The notes under the pieces were generated by a model. The model was not told the origin of the DNA. It searched no databases and worked only from the letters and a program-made list of their open reading frames with translations. Shown here in pieces: positions 32,744 to 44,789 of a stretch of DNA of 64,000 nt (position 1 is its first letter; each line of letters starts with the position of its first letter). The translations under genes were made by a program, and so were the position numbers. Source of the stretch: Hofstenia miamia (taxonomy: Eukaryota > Xenacoelomorpha > Acoela); contig SCFE01000084.1 of NCBI GenBank assembly GCA_004352715.1, positions 500,259-564,258 on the forward strand, written 5' to 3'.

Positions 32744-33927
32744 TTATAGTTCTGCTTTGACTTTACGTCTATAATCCGGCCTTAAGCTTTCGATTCTATC
32801 CAGTTCGTTTTTGATGTTAATCTTCTGTTGATTGGTTAAATATTCATCAGGGATATTTTCAATTTGCAAATTTGCAAGCATATTTTTCACTCCATTACTA
32901 ATTTCATGCCATGTATTCAGACGGTCTAAGATATTTGGTTTCCAAAAATTTTTAACTGAATATCCCATATAGCGTCTATATTCATGCATGTAAGGAGTTA
33001 CTTTATAGACACAAAATGCAGCAATGCATTCACCTGAATGCAAATCCTCATGGCCCCACAGTATGCATTCGTCTGTAGGCTCCTTTCCATCCATGCGAAC
33101 ACCTGCTTCCATGACACAAGTTTGACTGTCCAAGAGCATGCGTGACAGCTTGTGGTAACATGTACGCCAATTTCGAGTGTGAACACTGTTCCACGTATCT
33201 TCACATACTTGAGATTCTTCAAGATAAGAATCAGGAGTATCATGCATATCTATAATAGCATCATAGCAAAAGGTTGCATATTTGATGTATCTGTCAACCT
33301 CTATTTGCAATGTTTCTAGAAATCGCTTAGTTTGATCCTTAGAGTATTGATCACTTTTATCTTTATAGGTACTGGCAAGTGTTGTAAGGATCATAATCCG
33401 CAACTGAGTATAGTCCCTAAAGGTTATAAATTGTACCTCCATTTTCTTTACATCAGCTGGAGATGGTTTCCAATCAGCTTGGTCAACATAATCAATGAAT
33501 TGCATAAATTTATTGTAATCAGAAGCAGAAATAGATTCTGCTTCTTCCATGCAGAAATTTACGTTTTCTTCTGTTACTTCTTTTATGCAATTGGAAAAAT
33601 ATGTATGATAACTTTTATAGTCCAACTGCATCATTTCATTTTGAAGATCGAGCAAGTGTTGGTCTACATAGCCTTGCATATTTATGAATTGGTTGTTTAC
33701 TTCTGCTGTAAGTGTAGCTAAAGCCTTATTCACAGATTTTATTATATCATCTGGAGTTGGATTTCCAATCTGAGCAAAACTCAGGAGTGTCCCCCAAATA
33801 CTTAATGAAGCTGATAGCTTAGCTGCTAGATCTTCAAACTTCTTCATTGTTTCAGCAACATCAACCATTGATCCCAATGCGCTACATTCCAATCCAAGAT
33901 AATATGCAATTTGTGCAACGCTGTGTT
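32744..33927 (-). CDS. Exon 3 of secreted-protein gene, right copy (intact)
   Basis: This last exon encodes about 393 residues. The acceptor is at 33928-33929, and the phase matches exon 2. With exons 36136-36313 and 38063-38071 the protein is about 456 residues. The N-terminal third is helical and amphipathic (SALGSMVDVAETMKKFEDLA, then LLSFAQIGNPTPDDIIKSVN, then a coiled-coil-like stretch). The C-terminal part is Cys-bearing, with WRTCYHKLSRMLLDSQTC and a WGHEDLHSGECIAAFC block. A secreted protein of this length with a helical N-terminal bundle is reminiscent of cnidarian TX-type (jellyfish) pore-forming toxins, but I see no diagnostic motif. The family is unassigned and the toxin idea is inference only. 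Confidence 0.75.
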
Positions 33928-36135
33928 CTAAATAATCAGCCAGTTAGTCAGTTTCATATATCTATTCTGAGAAATCATTTCAAATTTTTCATTCGATTTG
34001 AAAAAGGGATAGGAATTTTTGAGAAAATAAATTATAATTTCATTAATTTCGATTTTAAGCTTGTATTTAAAGTCCATCCAAGTTTTTGCCTAAAATTGGT
34101 AAGAACTTACTTACATTTTATAGTTTAATATTTTAGAATTTTCATTGCGTAAGAATCCATTTGTTACAAAATTTATAGAATTTTATCATAAATTTTACAA
34201 TGTAAGTGAAATGGATGTAGTTAATCAAATCTGAAACTGAAAGTTAAAATCAAACTACTGATTTCAAACCATTAATAGGAAGACATATTGTATTGCTACT
34301 CACGTTACTTAGCCCAAGAATTATTGAATTTGCATAAAGTACATATGTACATTAAACATTTCATTTATTTTGATAGCATTTCACTATTTTATGTTTTCGC
34401 ATTATTCATTGAAAGTGAATAGTTTTGGTTTTATCAAAAGATTGTCATTAAAAATTTTAAAAATGTCATTTTCATTCCAGGAAATTCAAATTGTCTATTG
34501 CAAAAAATGAAGAATGATGCATATAATTAAGTTCATGATTGGAAGGTGGATCACCATTTTTTACTCTACCCATTGCAAAACTCTTAGGCGCCTAGTCACA
34601 CCAAAAATTAGTAATAGGTCCGTATCATCTTCAAAACAATTATAGAAATTATATTAATATTACAATATGTGTGTTTACCAGTATTATTTATTTGAAAATC
34701 TACAATGTATAAACCCTTGTGATCAATAGATGTATACACACATGTACAATTTAATGTCAGAGTGGTATTGCTTGCAATACCTGACTGAATTCCAAATATT
34801 GAAATTTATAAAGCAGATTAACGTCAGGAGAAATTACTATAGAAATTCCGATCTATCCTACCTTTACCTCCATAATAATAATATTCTAAACTTCCTAAGG
34901 CTCCAAGGTAATTTAACATGAACAATTTACATTAAATTATCCACAATTTTGCTTAGTTTGACTACACGCAAATACCAGGTAAAATCATAAACAAGCTCAA
35001 TTCACTGTTTATTAAGAATAAGAAACTAGTTCATTAATAAATGATTATATTCATTATAAATTTTCAGCATAGCATTTGATAATTGATTGTATGTTTCAAA
35101 TTCCTTATTGGGCGAATAAATGAATGAAATTCTATCAGATCTCATTCTCAAATTTCGAAAATGCCATTTGCCAATTCGGAAATATATGTATTTTGTTGTG
35201 GAACAAAAACTATTTTTCCGAAAAATAATTAGTAATAGACTTATAGACAAAATAGTTATGAATTTGTAAAATTATATATCACAGTAAATGGCTTTATGTA
35301 TTTAGTTTCAACTATAATATGTTTCTTCAAATGGGACGAACGTTGATATGTTAGATGGTTACAACGTATAGGGTAGAAGGAGGCGAATTGATCACATTTT
35401 GCGACAAACTTATTATATAGAGTGAAATCTACAATATGTTTTTCTATGCTATACACCTTTTTGAATTTGGTAGTTAGTCAAATATTTTATTCGCACATGT
35501 ATTTTTTCAGTGTATTCATAAAAGATTAACTTTATCATTGAAGGAATTATTATCGGAAAGCAATGAATTAAAGAAGGGACGATTTGGTCAGTCAATATAA
35601 AGTATACTTTCACAGATACAATCATTCATATGTCAAACAAAAAATGTCAACAAATAGTTTATCGCCCCCTCAACCCAACAAGATAGAAAGTCAGAAAAAA
35701 GGAGTTTAGTAAGTAATTAAGATAGTGAAGTTCACTGCACATCAATAAGCTCGCAATTGACTTTCTAAAAAATGCATTTGTTAATAAAAGCCTAACCTAT
35801 GAGGTTAAGTGCTTGGTAACTTCAACCCCTTTCTACCTACAAAAATTATAGTGTTTAACACTGTTTGTGGATATCAGGCTAACAGGCTTGTCAGTTTTTC
35901 GTTTATTTAATGATTTGTTTTGTTAAATTTCAGTTCTGGAAATATTTTGTTGTTGTTGTTTGTAATTGTTTACCGCTTTTTATTTTTTAAGTACAGTTTG
36001 GAAAATATAATTGTGATTAATCTATTCATATTCAAAAGCTAATCTGTTCCTTCACTTTAAATGATTTGTTAGGTAAATAAAAAATTACTGAGCAATAAAA
36101 CAACAGTAAGCTGAAAAAGCACAATTTTGGCATAC
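33928..36135 (-). other. Intron 2 of the right gene copy
   Basis: AT-rich intron with no nested gene seen. A segment at about 35680-35870 is absent from the left copy. Confidence 0.6.
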
Positions 36136-36313
36136 CTTCTAGAGTGGCTTCTGGTGCTTCAATGGGGTCTAATAAAATTTCATTTCCACCTGGAGCATAA
36201 CCACTCTTATAACAGTATCCGTCAAGACGATCATAGTAGCAACACCAGCATGTGCCCCACTCGCAGCCTGCTGTATTATAAATAAACGTTGATACTATCA
36301 GAACACAGCCAAT
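36136..36313 (-). CDS. Exon 2 (signal peptide and Cys-rich N-terminus), right copy
   Basis: This 178-nt exon has the same splice sites and phase as 4655-4826. It is two codons longer: after IYNTA it reads GCEWGTCWCCYY, against VLGSGWCCYY in the left copy. This adds two Cys at the predicted mature N-terminus (a further Cys lies in the signal core). DRLDGYC and the acidic linker ending EAPEATLE are conserved. Change concentrated just after the signal peptide suggests divergence of the mature protein. Confidence 0.7.
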
Positions 36314-38062
36314 CTAAAAATTGTATACAATTTGAAATTAGCCTTTGAAAAATGAAATAAATTTAGTAAACATAACAGCCTCTTCATATACTCTTATTGC
36401 TCACGATCAAATTTTATCTGATATTTATTTAATCAATAACTGTAATGATGTTGCAATGTCACAATAACTTTATCAATTACTTTGATGTAATTGGTTAAAA
36501 CATATTCCAATACATTAATCTTTTGTTGATAATTATATAGGTAGAGACAACACTTTTATGTAAATTGTTATTTTGCGCTTTTTGTATTTAAATATTTTAA
36601 AAAATATTTCTCTAATTTTCGAGCTTTAGTAAATATTTAGGGTTATTGCTGAAATTTCAGAGTAAATCCAGCCCACAATGAACTTAATTTCGAAAAATTA
36701 AAGAAAACAAAGAATTTTTAATGATTCAAAACTATTGCATTTATTATCTGGACCCCAACCAATTTTTCTTTAATCTAGGGTGTCCAAATTATGTCATGCA
36801 TTGTCGAAAGTACGTTTAGTTCTTACACGGATATATTATTCGGTCGGTGCCACAGCTTGACCCCAGAAAACCTATTTTGTATGTGCAACAAGTCATTATA
36901 GTCCCAAATAAATTCAGTTTTTGAGTACATATTTGTCGCTTTAAGCAAATATTTAAGCCATTTTGACTAAATATTTATGTACATAAACGTCCCGTTTTAA
37001 ATACATAAATGATTTGCCTCTAGATATAGGTATAAGAATAATACTTATGGCTCCTCTGAGAGATGAACAAGTGCCTTTTCATAGCAATGTAATCTATGGC
37101 AAATATTCATGAAAAGTAACTAGGCAATATATACTTGATTTCTATCAGTCATTGCCTAGTTAGTAAGCTTTCATATTCACAAAAAGTAAAACTACCTAGT
37201 CCAACTTTGCAGCCGTATTCTCTACAATTAAGAATTTCAATAAATTCACTTTGTTTATGTTCAAGTTGCAAAATTTTACTACTTGCACCAATATTTACTC
37301 ACCATGTATAAAATTATTATATTTGTTGACATTTGCTTTTCTCCTCTAAAATTTCGGGAACCATTATGTTTAAAAGGTGTTGCAAGATATTTGTAGCGTG
37401 GGAATTGAAAGAAACAGTCACAATGCCGTGCTTAGTTAACAAAACCCTACCATTCTTTCCCTACTTTGGCAATCCTAATTACTACAAGTGTTTGTTATGC
37501 ATCCGCAATCTCTCTATTTTCTCTGCTAACTGCCTATACTTGCCTTGTACATTCTTGTCCTTTGCCATTGCTATGTCTATCACTGTTTCCACTCTTTCTT
37601 CATCTATTAACATTATAGCTGCCCTTCATGCTGCAATAACCTTGTTCGTCTGTCTCTATTTTGAAATCACAATGTATCTTAACCTTCTCATCCTATATGA
37701 CACCCTGTTGCTTATGCTTATGCTAATTATTTCCTGCTTCTAAACCATGCAGCATGCACAAGCTTCATGTCCCTTACGTCCCACTCTGTCATGCTTGTAC
37801 TTATACTGATTCTATGCAACTTCTCACACTATGCTATTAGATGATCTACTGTCTTCTACTCTTTTTAAAATAGCATAGCCTACACTTAACATATACCTCA
37901 GCTCTTCTATCTATGTGCTTCTTCCATCAGTTTGTCATGACTACTAGCTCTTGTTCTGTCATTTCCCTCTTTATAGTATATCTTAGTATTGTATCAAATA
38001 CATATACTGGATATTAGAAAGTCATTTGATTTTGAAAATACAAAAAAATCAAAATTACATAC
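36314..38062 (-). other. Intron 1 of the right gene copy
   Basis: AT-rich intron containing the degenerate coding relic at 37440-37960. Nothing else is recognisable. Confidence 0.6.
37440..37960 (-). pseudogene. Degenerate coding relic of unknown family, right copy
   Basis: It corresponds to 5900-6480. The leucine-rich frame (MLIDEERVETVIDIAMAKDK) is again open, with a few residue changes from the left copy. Confidence 0.3.
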
Positions 38063-38071
38063 CAGTTTCAT
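38063..38071 (-). CDS. Exon 1 (start codon, three codons), right copy
   Basis: ATG AAA CTG followed by GTATGT on the minus strand, identical to 7106-7114. Joined to exon 2 it gives a complete signal peptide with positive charge then hydrophobic core. Confidence 0.6.
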
Positions 38072-38107
38072 TTTGAATCTCAACTTTTCTATTTGAATAA
38101 TGCTGCA

Positions 38108-38114
38108 TTATATA
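38108..38114 (-). promoter_or_regulatory. TATA-like element of the secreted-protein gene, right copy
   Basis: TATATAA on the minus strand about 40 bp upstream of the ATG, conserved with 7151-7157. Confidence 0.3.
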
Positions 38115-38520
38115 AGTTCGTTAAATATTTGCTTTCTGTAAAATTCTTTGAAGCCCTGAAAATTATTTCTTAAGAAGTGTAAATAAGAAGACATTGTCAA
38201 AAAAAGTTCATTGATGTCATTATTATCAATTTGTTTGAAGTTGTTGAAATTTATTAAACATTGCAGTAATAATACACACCCCATAAATAGAAGTAAATAT
38301 CCAAATAGAAGCTAAATTTTTAAAAAAGATTTGCTAAAAATAATAAATTGCAAAATGGGTTGGAAATTAAGGAAGCATACATTTCTAATAAAACCATAAG
38401 AAACTTTTTGCGAATGAGCAAAAAAATGTGGCACAAATGTATATATTAATTTATTTTAGAAAATGCTGTTAAATGCAAAACACTAAAAATACAATTAAAA
38501 ACATCAATACAATCACACAA

Positions 38521-40160
38521 TTAAAAAAGATAGAATATATTCGATTTGTCACTACAGATTTTAAATGAACTTTTTATTTTCTCTGCTAATAGATTATTTT
38601 TTAATAAGTTTTTAAATTTTTTAAGGTTTCTTTCCTTTCTAATGCTGATTGGTAATTTGTTCCAATGTTTGCAAGAATTTTTGGTGAAAGAATTGTTCCA
38701 ATAATTGTTAGTTGGCAATATATTATTGGCACGGTGATTATTTTTACAAATTGTTCATTGAGCAGTTTACGGCTGATTTTGACTTCCTTAAACATAAGCA
38801 CCAGGTTGCTGTACTTTGTTATTGATCTTGGTGTAAGCATCTCTAATTTTTGTACTTTCGTACTAGCTTGCTGTCTGTTTGTGCTAAACGTAGTACAAAT
38901 TGACCAGTTAAAGATCCTACTTATACGCTGTTGCTCTTCAACATTAATACTACTTAGAAGTACACAAGCGTATGCATAGTGGCTAGTAACAAATGCATTA
39001 ANTTGTCACTACAGATTTTAAATGAACTTTTTATTTTCTCTGCTAATAGATTATTTTTTAATAAGTTTTTAAATTTTTTAAGGTTTCTTTCCTTTCTAAT
39101 GCTGATTGGTAATTTGTTCCAATGTTTGCAAGAATTTTTGGTGAAAGAATTGTTCCAATAATTGTTAGTTGGCAATATATTATTGGCACGGTGATTATTT
39201 TTACAAATTGTTCATTGAGCAGTTTACGGCTGATTTTGACTTCCTTAAACATAAGCACCAGGTTGCTGTAATTTGTTATTGATCTTGGTGTAAGCATCTC
39301 TAATTTTTGTACTTTCGTACTAGCTTGCTGTCTGTTTGTGCTAAACGTAGTACAAATTGACCAGTTAAAGATCCTACTTATACGCTGTTGCTCTTCAACA
39401 TTAATACTACTTAGAAGTACACAAGCGTATGCATAGTGGCTAGTAACAAATGCATTAATTATTGCTTTACTCTGTGAAATTTTTTTAATTTGTTTTAGGT
39501 ACTGCACGCCTGACGCCATCTTACGGACTTTGCTTACAAGCGTTTTGAAACTGAGTTTTCTATCCAGCTCGACGGCCAGATATTTGACAGCGTCATTGTT
39601 CTGTATTGGTGGATTGTCGTCAGAAATGTCAAGAGAGATGTTCTTAGCAAGCTCTTCAGCATCGTTTGGCCTAAAAATAATGAACTGTGTTTTACCCTTG
39701 TTAATTGTTAATTTGTTCTGTTGAAAGAATTTTAAAATATTTTTTATGCTTTCTTGTAATTCTTTTGTTGCGATAATTGGACTGCTATTTCCATTAAAGA
39801 CGCATATGTCATCAGCATACTGAATCAGCTCTGAAGTGGTAACGTGCATAGATAAATCATTTACATATAAGATGAATAGTATAGGGCCTAATAAAGTGCC
39901 CTGTGGAACTCTTTTATTTGTTGTGATGCATTCGCTGTAAATGCTATTAATGTGTACGCGTTGTTGCCTTTTGTAGAGGGTTTAAAAATGTTCGTGAAGA
40001 TGTACTAAACCCATAGCTTTTTAGTTTCTTGTCAAGGATGATAAAATCTATACTATCAAAAGCTTTGCTAAGATCTAATAGGGCAATGCTACTAATAATT
40101 TTTTTGTTAAGAAAAAACGTGTCTTTTCAGTAAGTTCTAACAGTGTATCAACCGTACTGA
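38521..40160 (-). pseudogene. LINE reverse transcriptase and C-terminal domain
   Basis: RT blocks in order on the minus strand: LDLSKAFDSIDFIILDKKL (about 40025-40080, catalytic Asp), RVPQGTLLGPILFILYVNDL (about 39850-39910), QYADDICVFNG (catalytic YADD, 39790-39820), and KTQFIIFRP. The C-terminal part ends SCKHWNKLPISIR and LKKFKNLLKNNLL, typical of CR1/L2-type elements. The segment 38548-39001 is duplicated at 39003-39456 across a single N, so the C-terminus appears twice. At least one frameshift (near 39950) inactivates it. Confidence 0.75.
38548..39456 (-). repeat. 454-bp duplication across a single N
   Basis: Sequence left of the N at 39002 is repeated almost exactly to its right, which points to overlapping contigs placed end to end rather than a biological repeat. 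Confidence 0.85.
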
Positions 40161-40946
40161 AACCTTGCCTGAAACCAAATTGCTTATTTTAGAGAAGTTT
40201 ATTTCATTTAAATAAGAATTAATTTGTTGCCTTAACTTCATTATATGCAGCAATGTTAAATTGTGTGCGATTACTAATCAAGGAGTTCCAGATTTTTTTC
40301 TTTTCTGTAACTAAAGCATCTATTTACTTGTTTTTTGTTCCATTGTAGTCACCTATTTTTACGTATTATCTGATTCTACGTGGTGCGTTAACATTTAAAC
40401 AGACATTTAATTCCTTCATAATGAAGTCAATCATATGACCAGGATCATGCAGTGTATAGACTTAATCCCCTGTAACATTTTCTAGAGACTTTTTGAAAAT
40501 GTTGTCATCAAATGTAGCATAACTCCGCATATAAATCTTTTTTCTCATGTGTATATGATGAATTTGATTTGAGACAAAAAGGCATAAATTATGGTCTGAA
40601 AAAAAATTAAAAATGAAACTCTTGAATTGAATATAATCAATGTTTGTTAAAAAGTAATCGATTAANGAAATAAATTGTGGTCCGAAAAAGAGTTAAAAAT
40701 GAAACTCTTGAATTGAATATAATCAATGTTTGTTAAAAAGTAATCGATTAAATTCACTCCATTTGTGGGAACTGCACTATTTATTAGATCAAGTTGAAGT
40801 TCGTCACAAATATGGTTAATGTACTTTGACTCGTGTTTGGAGAGATAATTAATATTGTAATCTCCAAGTAGAATAATTTCTTTGTTAACAAGGGCAGCAT
40901 CTTGGACCTCTAGAATTTTTTTATTGACGAAATCTTTTCAGAATTG

Positions 40947-41474
40947 CTACTTAGGGGAATAGCTGATGTTAATGAGTGCTGATAGTTTACATTTCTTTGT
41001 TTTTTTAATTTCAACCCATAATGTTTCAAAATTTTGGTCGCTTATTTCTAGGTCCTTTCGTCTAATTGGGCACATAAAACTAGGTATAATGAGCATTAAG
41101 CCGCCACCTTTGGATGTTCTGTTTTTACAGAAGCTTTTAAATTTTGATTTATTGAAGTTAAACAAATCATCCGAAGTATTGTTGGTTACCCATGTTTCAG
41201 TGAATGCAAAAATAGTGTTACAACCAAGCATTGAATACAATTCTTTTAGTTCACATTGATGAGCTGGTATGCTTTGTGTGTTCAGGTAAGCGATTTTAAT
41301 ATTGTTCTTAAATGCATTAGAAATAGATTTCACTTCACTGCTGACGAGAACAATAGGGCCTGGATTTGGTTGTATGTCTCCAGCAAGCATTAATATAAAT
41401 TTTATAATGAGTGGGTTAATATTTTTTAATAAGTAGCATTTGCAAAATGGGTTGGAAATTAAGGAAGTATACAT
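40947..41474 (-). pseudogene. LINE ORF start: 2A-like motif and APE-type endonuclease N-terminal half
   Basis: The open frame of 175 residues (possibly with some flanking sequence at its start) has a hydrophobic run ending AGDIQPNPGP (about 41355-41384). This fits the consensus of 2A-like peptides found at the start of CR1/L2-type LINE proteins, with Gln in place of the usual Glu. The endonuclease follows: IAYLNTQSI (motif with catalytic Asn), FAFTETWV (catalytic Glu block) and GGGLMLI. It breaks at 40947, and the remaining endonuclease motifs lie in broken frames toward 40160. Confidence 0.7.
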
Positions 41475-41479
41475 AAAAC

Positions 41480-43006
41480 CTAATGGGCAACCCTAAAAAT
41501 TGTAAAGGTAGACTTACCTCATTGGCCGCTGACCGAATGGGCTCTTTTGTAATGATTTTCAAAAATTAAATAAATCGATTTTGGTCAACTTATTTAGACT
41601 GATTTGTTATTACTAATTTAATAAATTTCTGCAATTTGCATTTGAGCAGTAGAATATGGCTGCAGTAATTAGAATTGTAACTAAGTAGCTATTATTTAGG
41701 AAAATGTAGTTAATTAAATCAAGAAAGTTCTTCAATTATAAAAGCGTTTGAGTTGGCATCTTTCTTTAGACCTGAAAGAGAAACCTATGTATTTTACATG
41801 CTAAAAAGTAATATCATGAAGGTGTCAGACAATGTATACATATAATACCGATATTGTTGACATTATTTTGAAACTTCTTTCCATTCTAAACAAGAAAATG
41901 AAAATGTGAAGACTTCGCAAGATCCCCGGTCAATAGTAGTCGGTTAAACATGATTTTGAATTTCAAGCCATTTTCAAGTCAGAATCATTTTCATTTTGTC
42001 AAAGCTTGCAACAAAATCATTTAATGTTTTCACATTATTTTCAGTAATTTAAATGGTAATATTTCCATTATGTTGACTATGGGATTTATATATTTGATTA
42101 GTGATATATTAAAATTTAATTTTGCAATTTAATTACATGTATATAAAGAGATCTAAATGGCCAAGTGTTAACAGTTACCGGCAAATAATGGCTAAAATTT
42201 TAAATATATTAGCTTCCAACCGGCATTGCTTAAACACTAGTTCTATCAGCCGGCTAGGGACTTCTTGATGCAGGTAGTAGTCTGATTTTTCCAAAATTTA
42301 CAATCCTGCACAATGCATATCACATTGTTCTACATTGAATAAGGTGTAGCATAGATGCAGTACTTTAAGTTCTGTAAAGCTAAATCATTCGAGTTTCTAC
42401 ATCACAGCCCCCAAAGTCTTTGGATACCAGCTTAAAAGCCGAGTCTGATCTGAGCTCAACTTCCAATGGCAAGTCGTGTGTTAATGACAATCATATATTT
42501 TAAAAGGAGATGCTGTTGAAGCCCTTGTGGGATTAAAAGAAGCAAGGCTTTATAATCTTATCTAGATTCTTAATCCATACTAATGAGTTGCATTATTTGT
42601 AAATTTGGAAAACTATTTAATTTGAGAATATAATTTTCGTAACCATTAACCTTCAGTGTTTTTTTCACTTAAGGCTAAGACAGTATCCCTATTGCGTCTC
42701 AAATATCAAATTCAGGGATCGGTTCGAAGCCTGTCAAAATTTTGGGAAAAATAGACCGGTTGACCGGCTGTTACAGCCTGAAAAATTCCTTACCGGATCC
42801 CATCCTGAACAGAAATATATAATTGACTACATTATTTACATTAGAATCATGAGGGATTTTAAAAATTGATTACACATGTCTAAGACAAGAGACATATATG
42901 TATCAGGACTTTGAATACAAACAGCTTTCGTGTGTTTACGGTAAATTTTTTTCTTCCACAACAGGGTTTATATAAAATATCTGGTGGTTGTAAGCTTAAG
43001 CACTAA
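41480..43006. other. Intergenic DNA
   Basis: The first part matches about 7700-7850 and 8150-8420. From 42010 the sequence is private, with several CCGGT/ACCGG-bearing stretches (42170, 42250, 42750, 42790). No gene is seen. Confidence 0.5.
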
Positions 43007-43521
43007 AAGTAATTGACAACAGAATTTAAATTATGTGTTAGAAGGTTGTCAGAAATGCAACAGGATATTCTTCAATCCTCTTTTTTAATGCAAAATCACA
43101 TGTTTGGGAAATTCATTCATTTTGTTGCATAACCTGCACAAAGGTATATTACTAAGGCGAAAGAATTACAATATTTCTCTTGATACATGGCCTTGCAGTA
43201 CGAAGGTTTTTTGAGGCGCATGATCTTATTATTGCATGAATATATGGCGGGACCCCATAATTTACAGCTCAGGATGGTTTTGCTATATTCCGGTATCACA
43301 GTAACAAAAATTAGAAGTTTGCCTTTACATTTCGGTTTGAACTGCAGGATACTAAGTTTATGATTTCATTATATTAATTTGCTTGCACATACTATGTTAC
43401 AGTGTTGTATGCCTCCTTCATTATTAACTACAATATTATAGAGACTTTATCCGCAGATGGACTCTTTTTCCAGCCAGTATCATTCATCAATTATTGTATT
43501 TCAACTTTTTTAGCAACTTTT
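43007..43521. repeat. Third copy of part of block B
   Basis: It matches 10690-11465 and 45716-46455, starting at AATTGACAACAGAATTTAAA and ending at CAACTTTTTTAGCAA, but lacks the equivalent of about 11042-11290. It abuts the Tc1 fragment at 43522. Confidence 0.8.
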
Positions 43522-43989
43522 TCAAATCCGAGATGCACACTGAAAACCATGAAACATTATTTTTCTATAATGGTGTGGGATTGTTTATCATACAAACAAC
43601 GCGGAGCTCTTACATTTCTAGCTGTTGGTCATTGCTTGAACGGGGATGGATATGTGGAGAAGTTGCCACAATTTATGAATAGCTGTGATACCCAGATTTT
43701 CCAACTTGACAAAGCCCCTTGTCATATGGCTGGGAAGGTGACAGAATGGATGACGCTCAATGGGATTTAAGTTTTGGATTGGCCCTCGAATTCTCCAGGC
43801 ATGAATCCCATTGAAAACCTATGGCAATTTGTGAAACGTCGTCTTGGTGAGGTTTCTTACATGAACATGTCAGACTGCAAAAGGCGATCAAAAAAAGCTT
43901 GGTGTTTGGAGATCCCAAGTGATTATTGCCACAGACTGATTGACAGGATGCCCCGAAGGATCGCAATTGTTATTCATAAAAAATATTGA
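43522..43989 (+). pseudogene. Tc1-type transposase catalytic half
   Basis: The frame reads FSIMVWDCLSY, LTFLAVGHCLNGDGYVE and IFQLDKAPCHMAG (second catalytic Asp), then a TAA at 43768, VLDWPSNSPGMNPIENLW (catalytic Glu) and FVKRRLGE. The Asp and Glu are separated by 34 residues if the stop is read through, the DD34E spacing of Tc1 elements. The first Asp block and the DNA-binding domain are absent. The truncation and stop show it is inactive. Confidence 0.85.
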
Positions 43990-44163
43990 TAGTAACAAAA
44001 TTTTTGATATGTAAGCTTTGTTGATTTTTATAACTAGAGGTAGTCAGATTTTTTTATAAATTGCTATTTTTTGATAGATAGAATTGAAAACACAGCATTC
44101 GAAAATACACAACTTTCATGAAAGAAAGTTCTTTTTCACATCAAAAATTAACGGAACCACAGT

Positions 44164-44453
44164 CAGGCCCGTGCCTTGCATTTGAAATTTAGGAGGGCCA
44201 TGTCTCCGCAAAATTCAATAATTTATCATACTTTTACTCATATGAAATAGTTTCACACTTTTTCATTGAATTTTTTAATAGAATGGTAATAGTATTATAT
44301 ATATTTCAACTAAAAGATATTAACTCTAAATTTGTTACAGAATTTTAGAATTAATACTATGGAGTTTTGTATCCAAGACGCCAAGAGGAAGGGGGCACAG
44401 TGGCTTGACAGGGAGAGCCATGACCCCCTTGCCCTTCCCTAGCCACGACCCTG
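44164..44453. mobile_element. hAT-type MITE, 290 bp
   Basis: It starts CAGGCCCGTGCC and ends GGCCACGACCCTG-like, giving inverted ends of the CAGGGTCGTG type. Flanks are ACCACAGT (44156-44163) and ACCACAAT (44454-44461), an 8-bp target duplication with one mismatch. It is nested in the 3' flank of the Tc1 fragment. No coding capacity. Confidence 0.65.
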
Positions 44454-44789
44454 ACCACAATGGTCCTATATCTATGTAAATTTTGTATCAGGCTAATATA
44501 ACAGAAGTAAAATAATCCCAAAACAATTTTTCTCGATAAAAATGACAACGATCAGCTTCGGAGAAAAAAATCCTGCGATCGTTATACTTGCAGTCATGTA
44601 CATAAAAAATGACTTGATAAGAAAGTGTTCTATAATTACGCCGGGCACTGTACATTATGTATATATATATAAATATTGTGAAATTTCCATTAAAGACAAA
44701 AAATTGGATGAACGTCTGATATTTTCAACATTGTCAAAAATAATTAAAAAGGTTTTCATATACTTGGATTTTTCATTTAGTGAGGATTG

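Larger units (their letters stand above)
38470..41442 (-). mobile_element. Non-LTR retrotransposon (CR1/L2-like LINE)
   Basis: Minus-strand order is 2A-like motif, APE-type endonuclease, RT, C-terminal domain. It interrupts block A: the left copy runs through this point without it. A motif GCAAAATGGGTTGGAAATTA, present once in the left copy (about 7407), lies on both sides here (about 38351 and 41444), so target duplication accompanied insertion. Single N positions at 39002 and 40666 sit at repeated sequence. Confidence 0.85.
32200..42010. repeat. Segmental duplication block A, right copy
   Basis: It matches about 516-8420. Differences include loss of about 730-780, 3260-3500 and 5470-5900 of the left copy, an extra segment at about 35680-35870, and a LINE at 38470-41442. 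After the LINE, similarity resumes at about 41480 and fades near 42010. Confidence 0.85.
43522..44650 (+). mobile_element. Tc1-type transposon, 3' fragment
   Basis: It contains the catalytic end of a transposase gene, a 3' flank with a nested hAT-type MITE, and a right terminal repeat ending CACTG before TA (44651-44652). That end is the inverted counterpart of CAGTGCC at 9291. The left half is missing. Confidence 0.75.

Noticed and set aside
34730-34921. Short plus-strand frame in intron 2 of the right gene copy
   Set aside because: The left copy (about 3060-3260) does not keep the frame.
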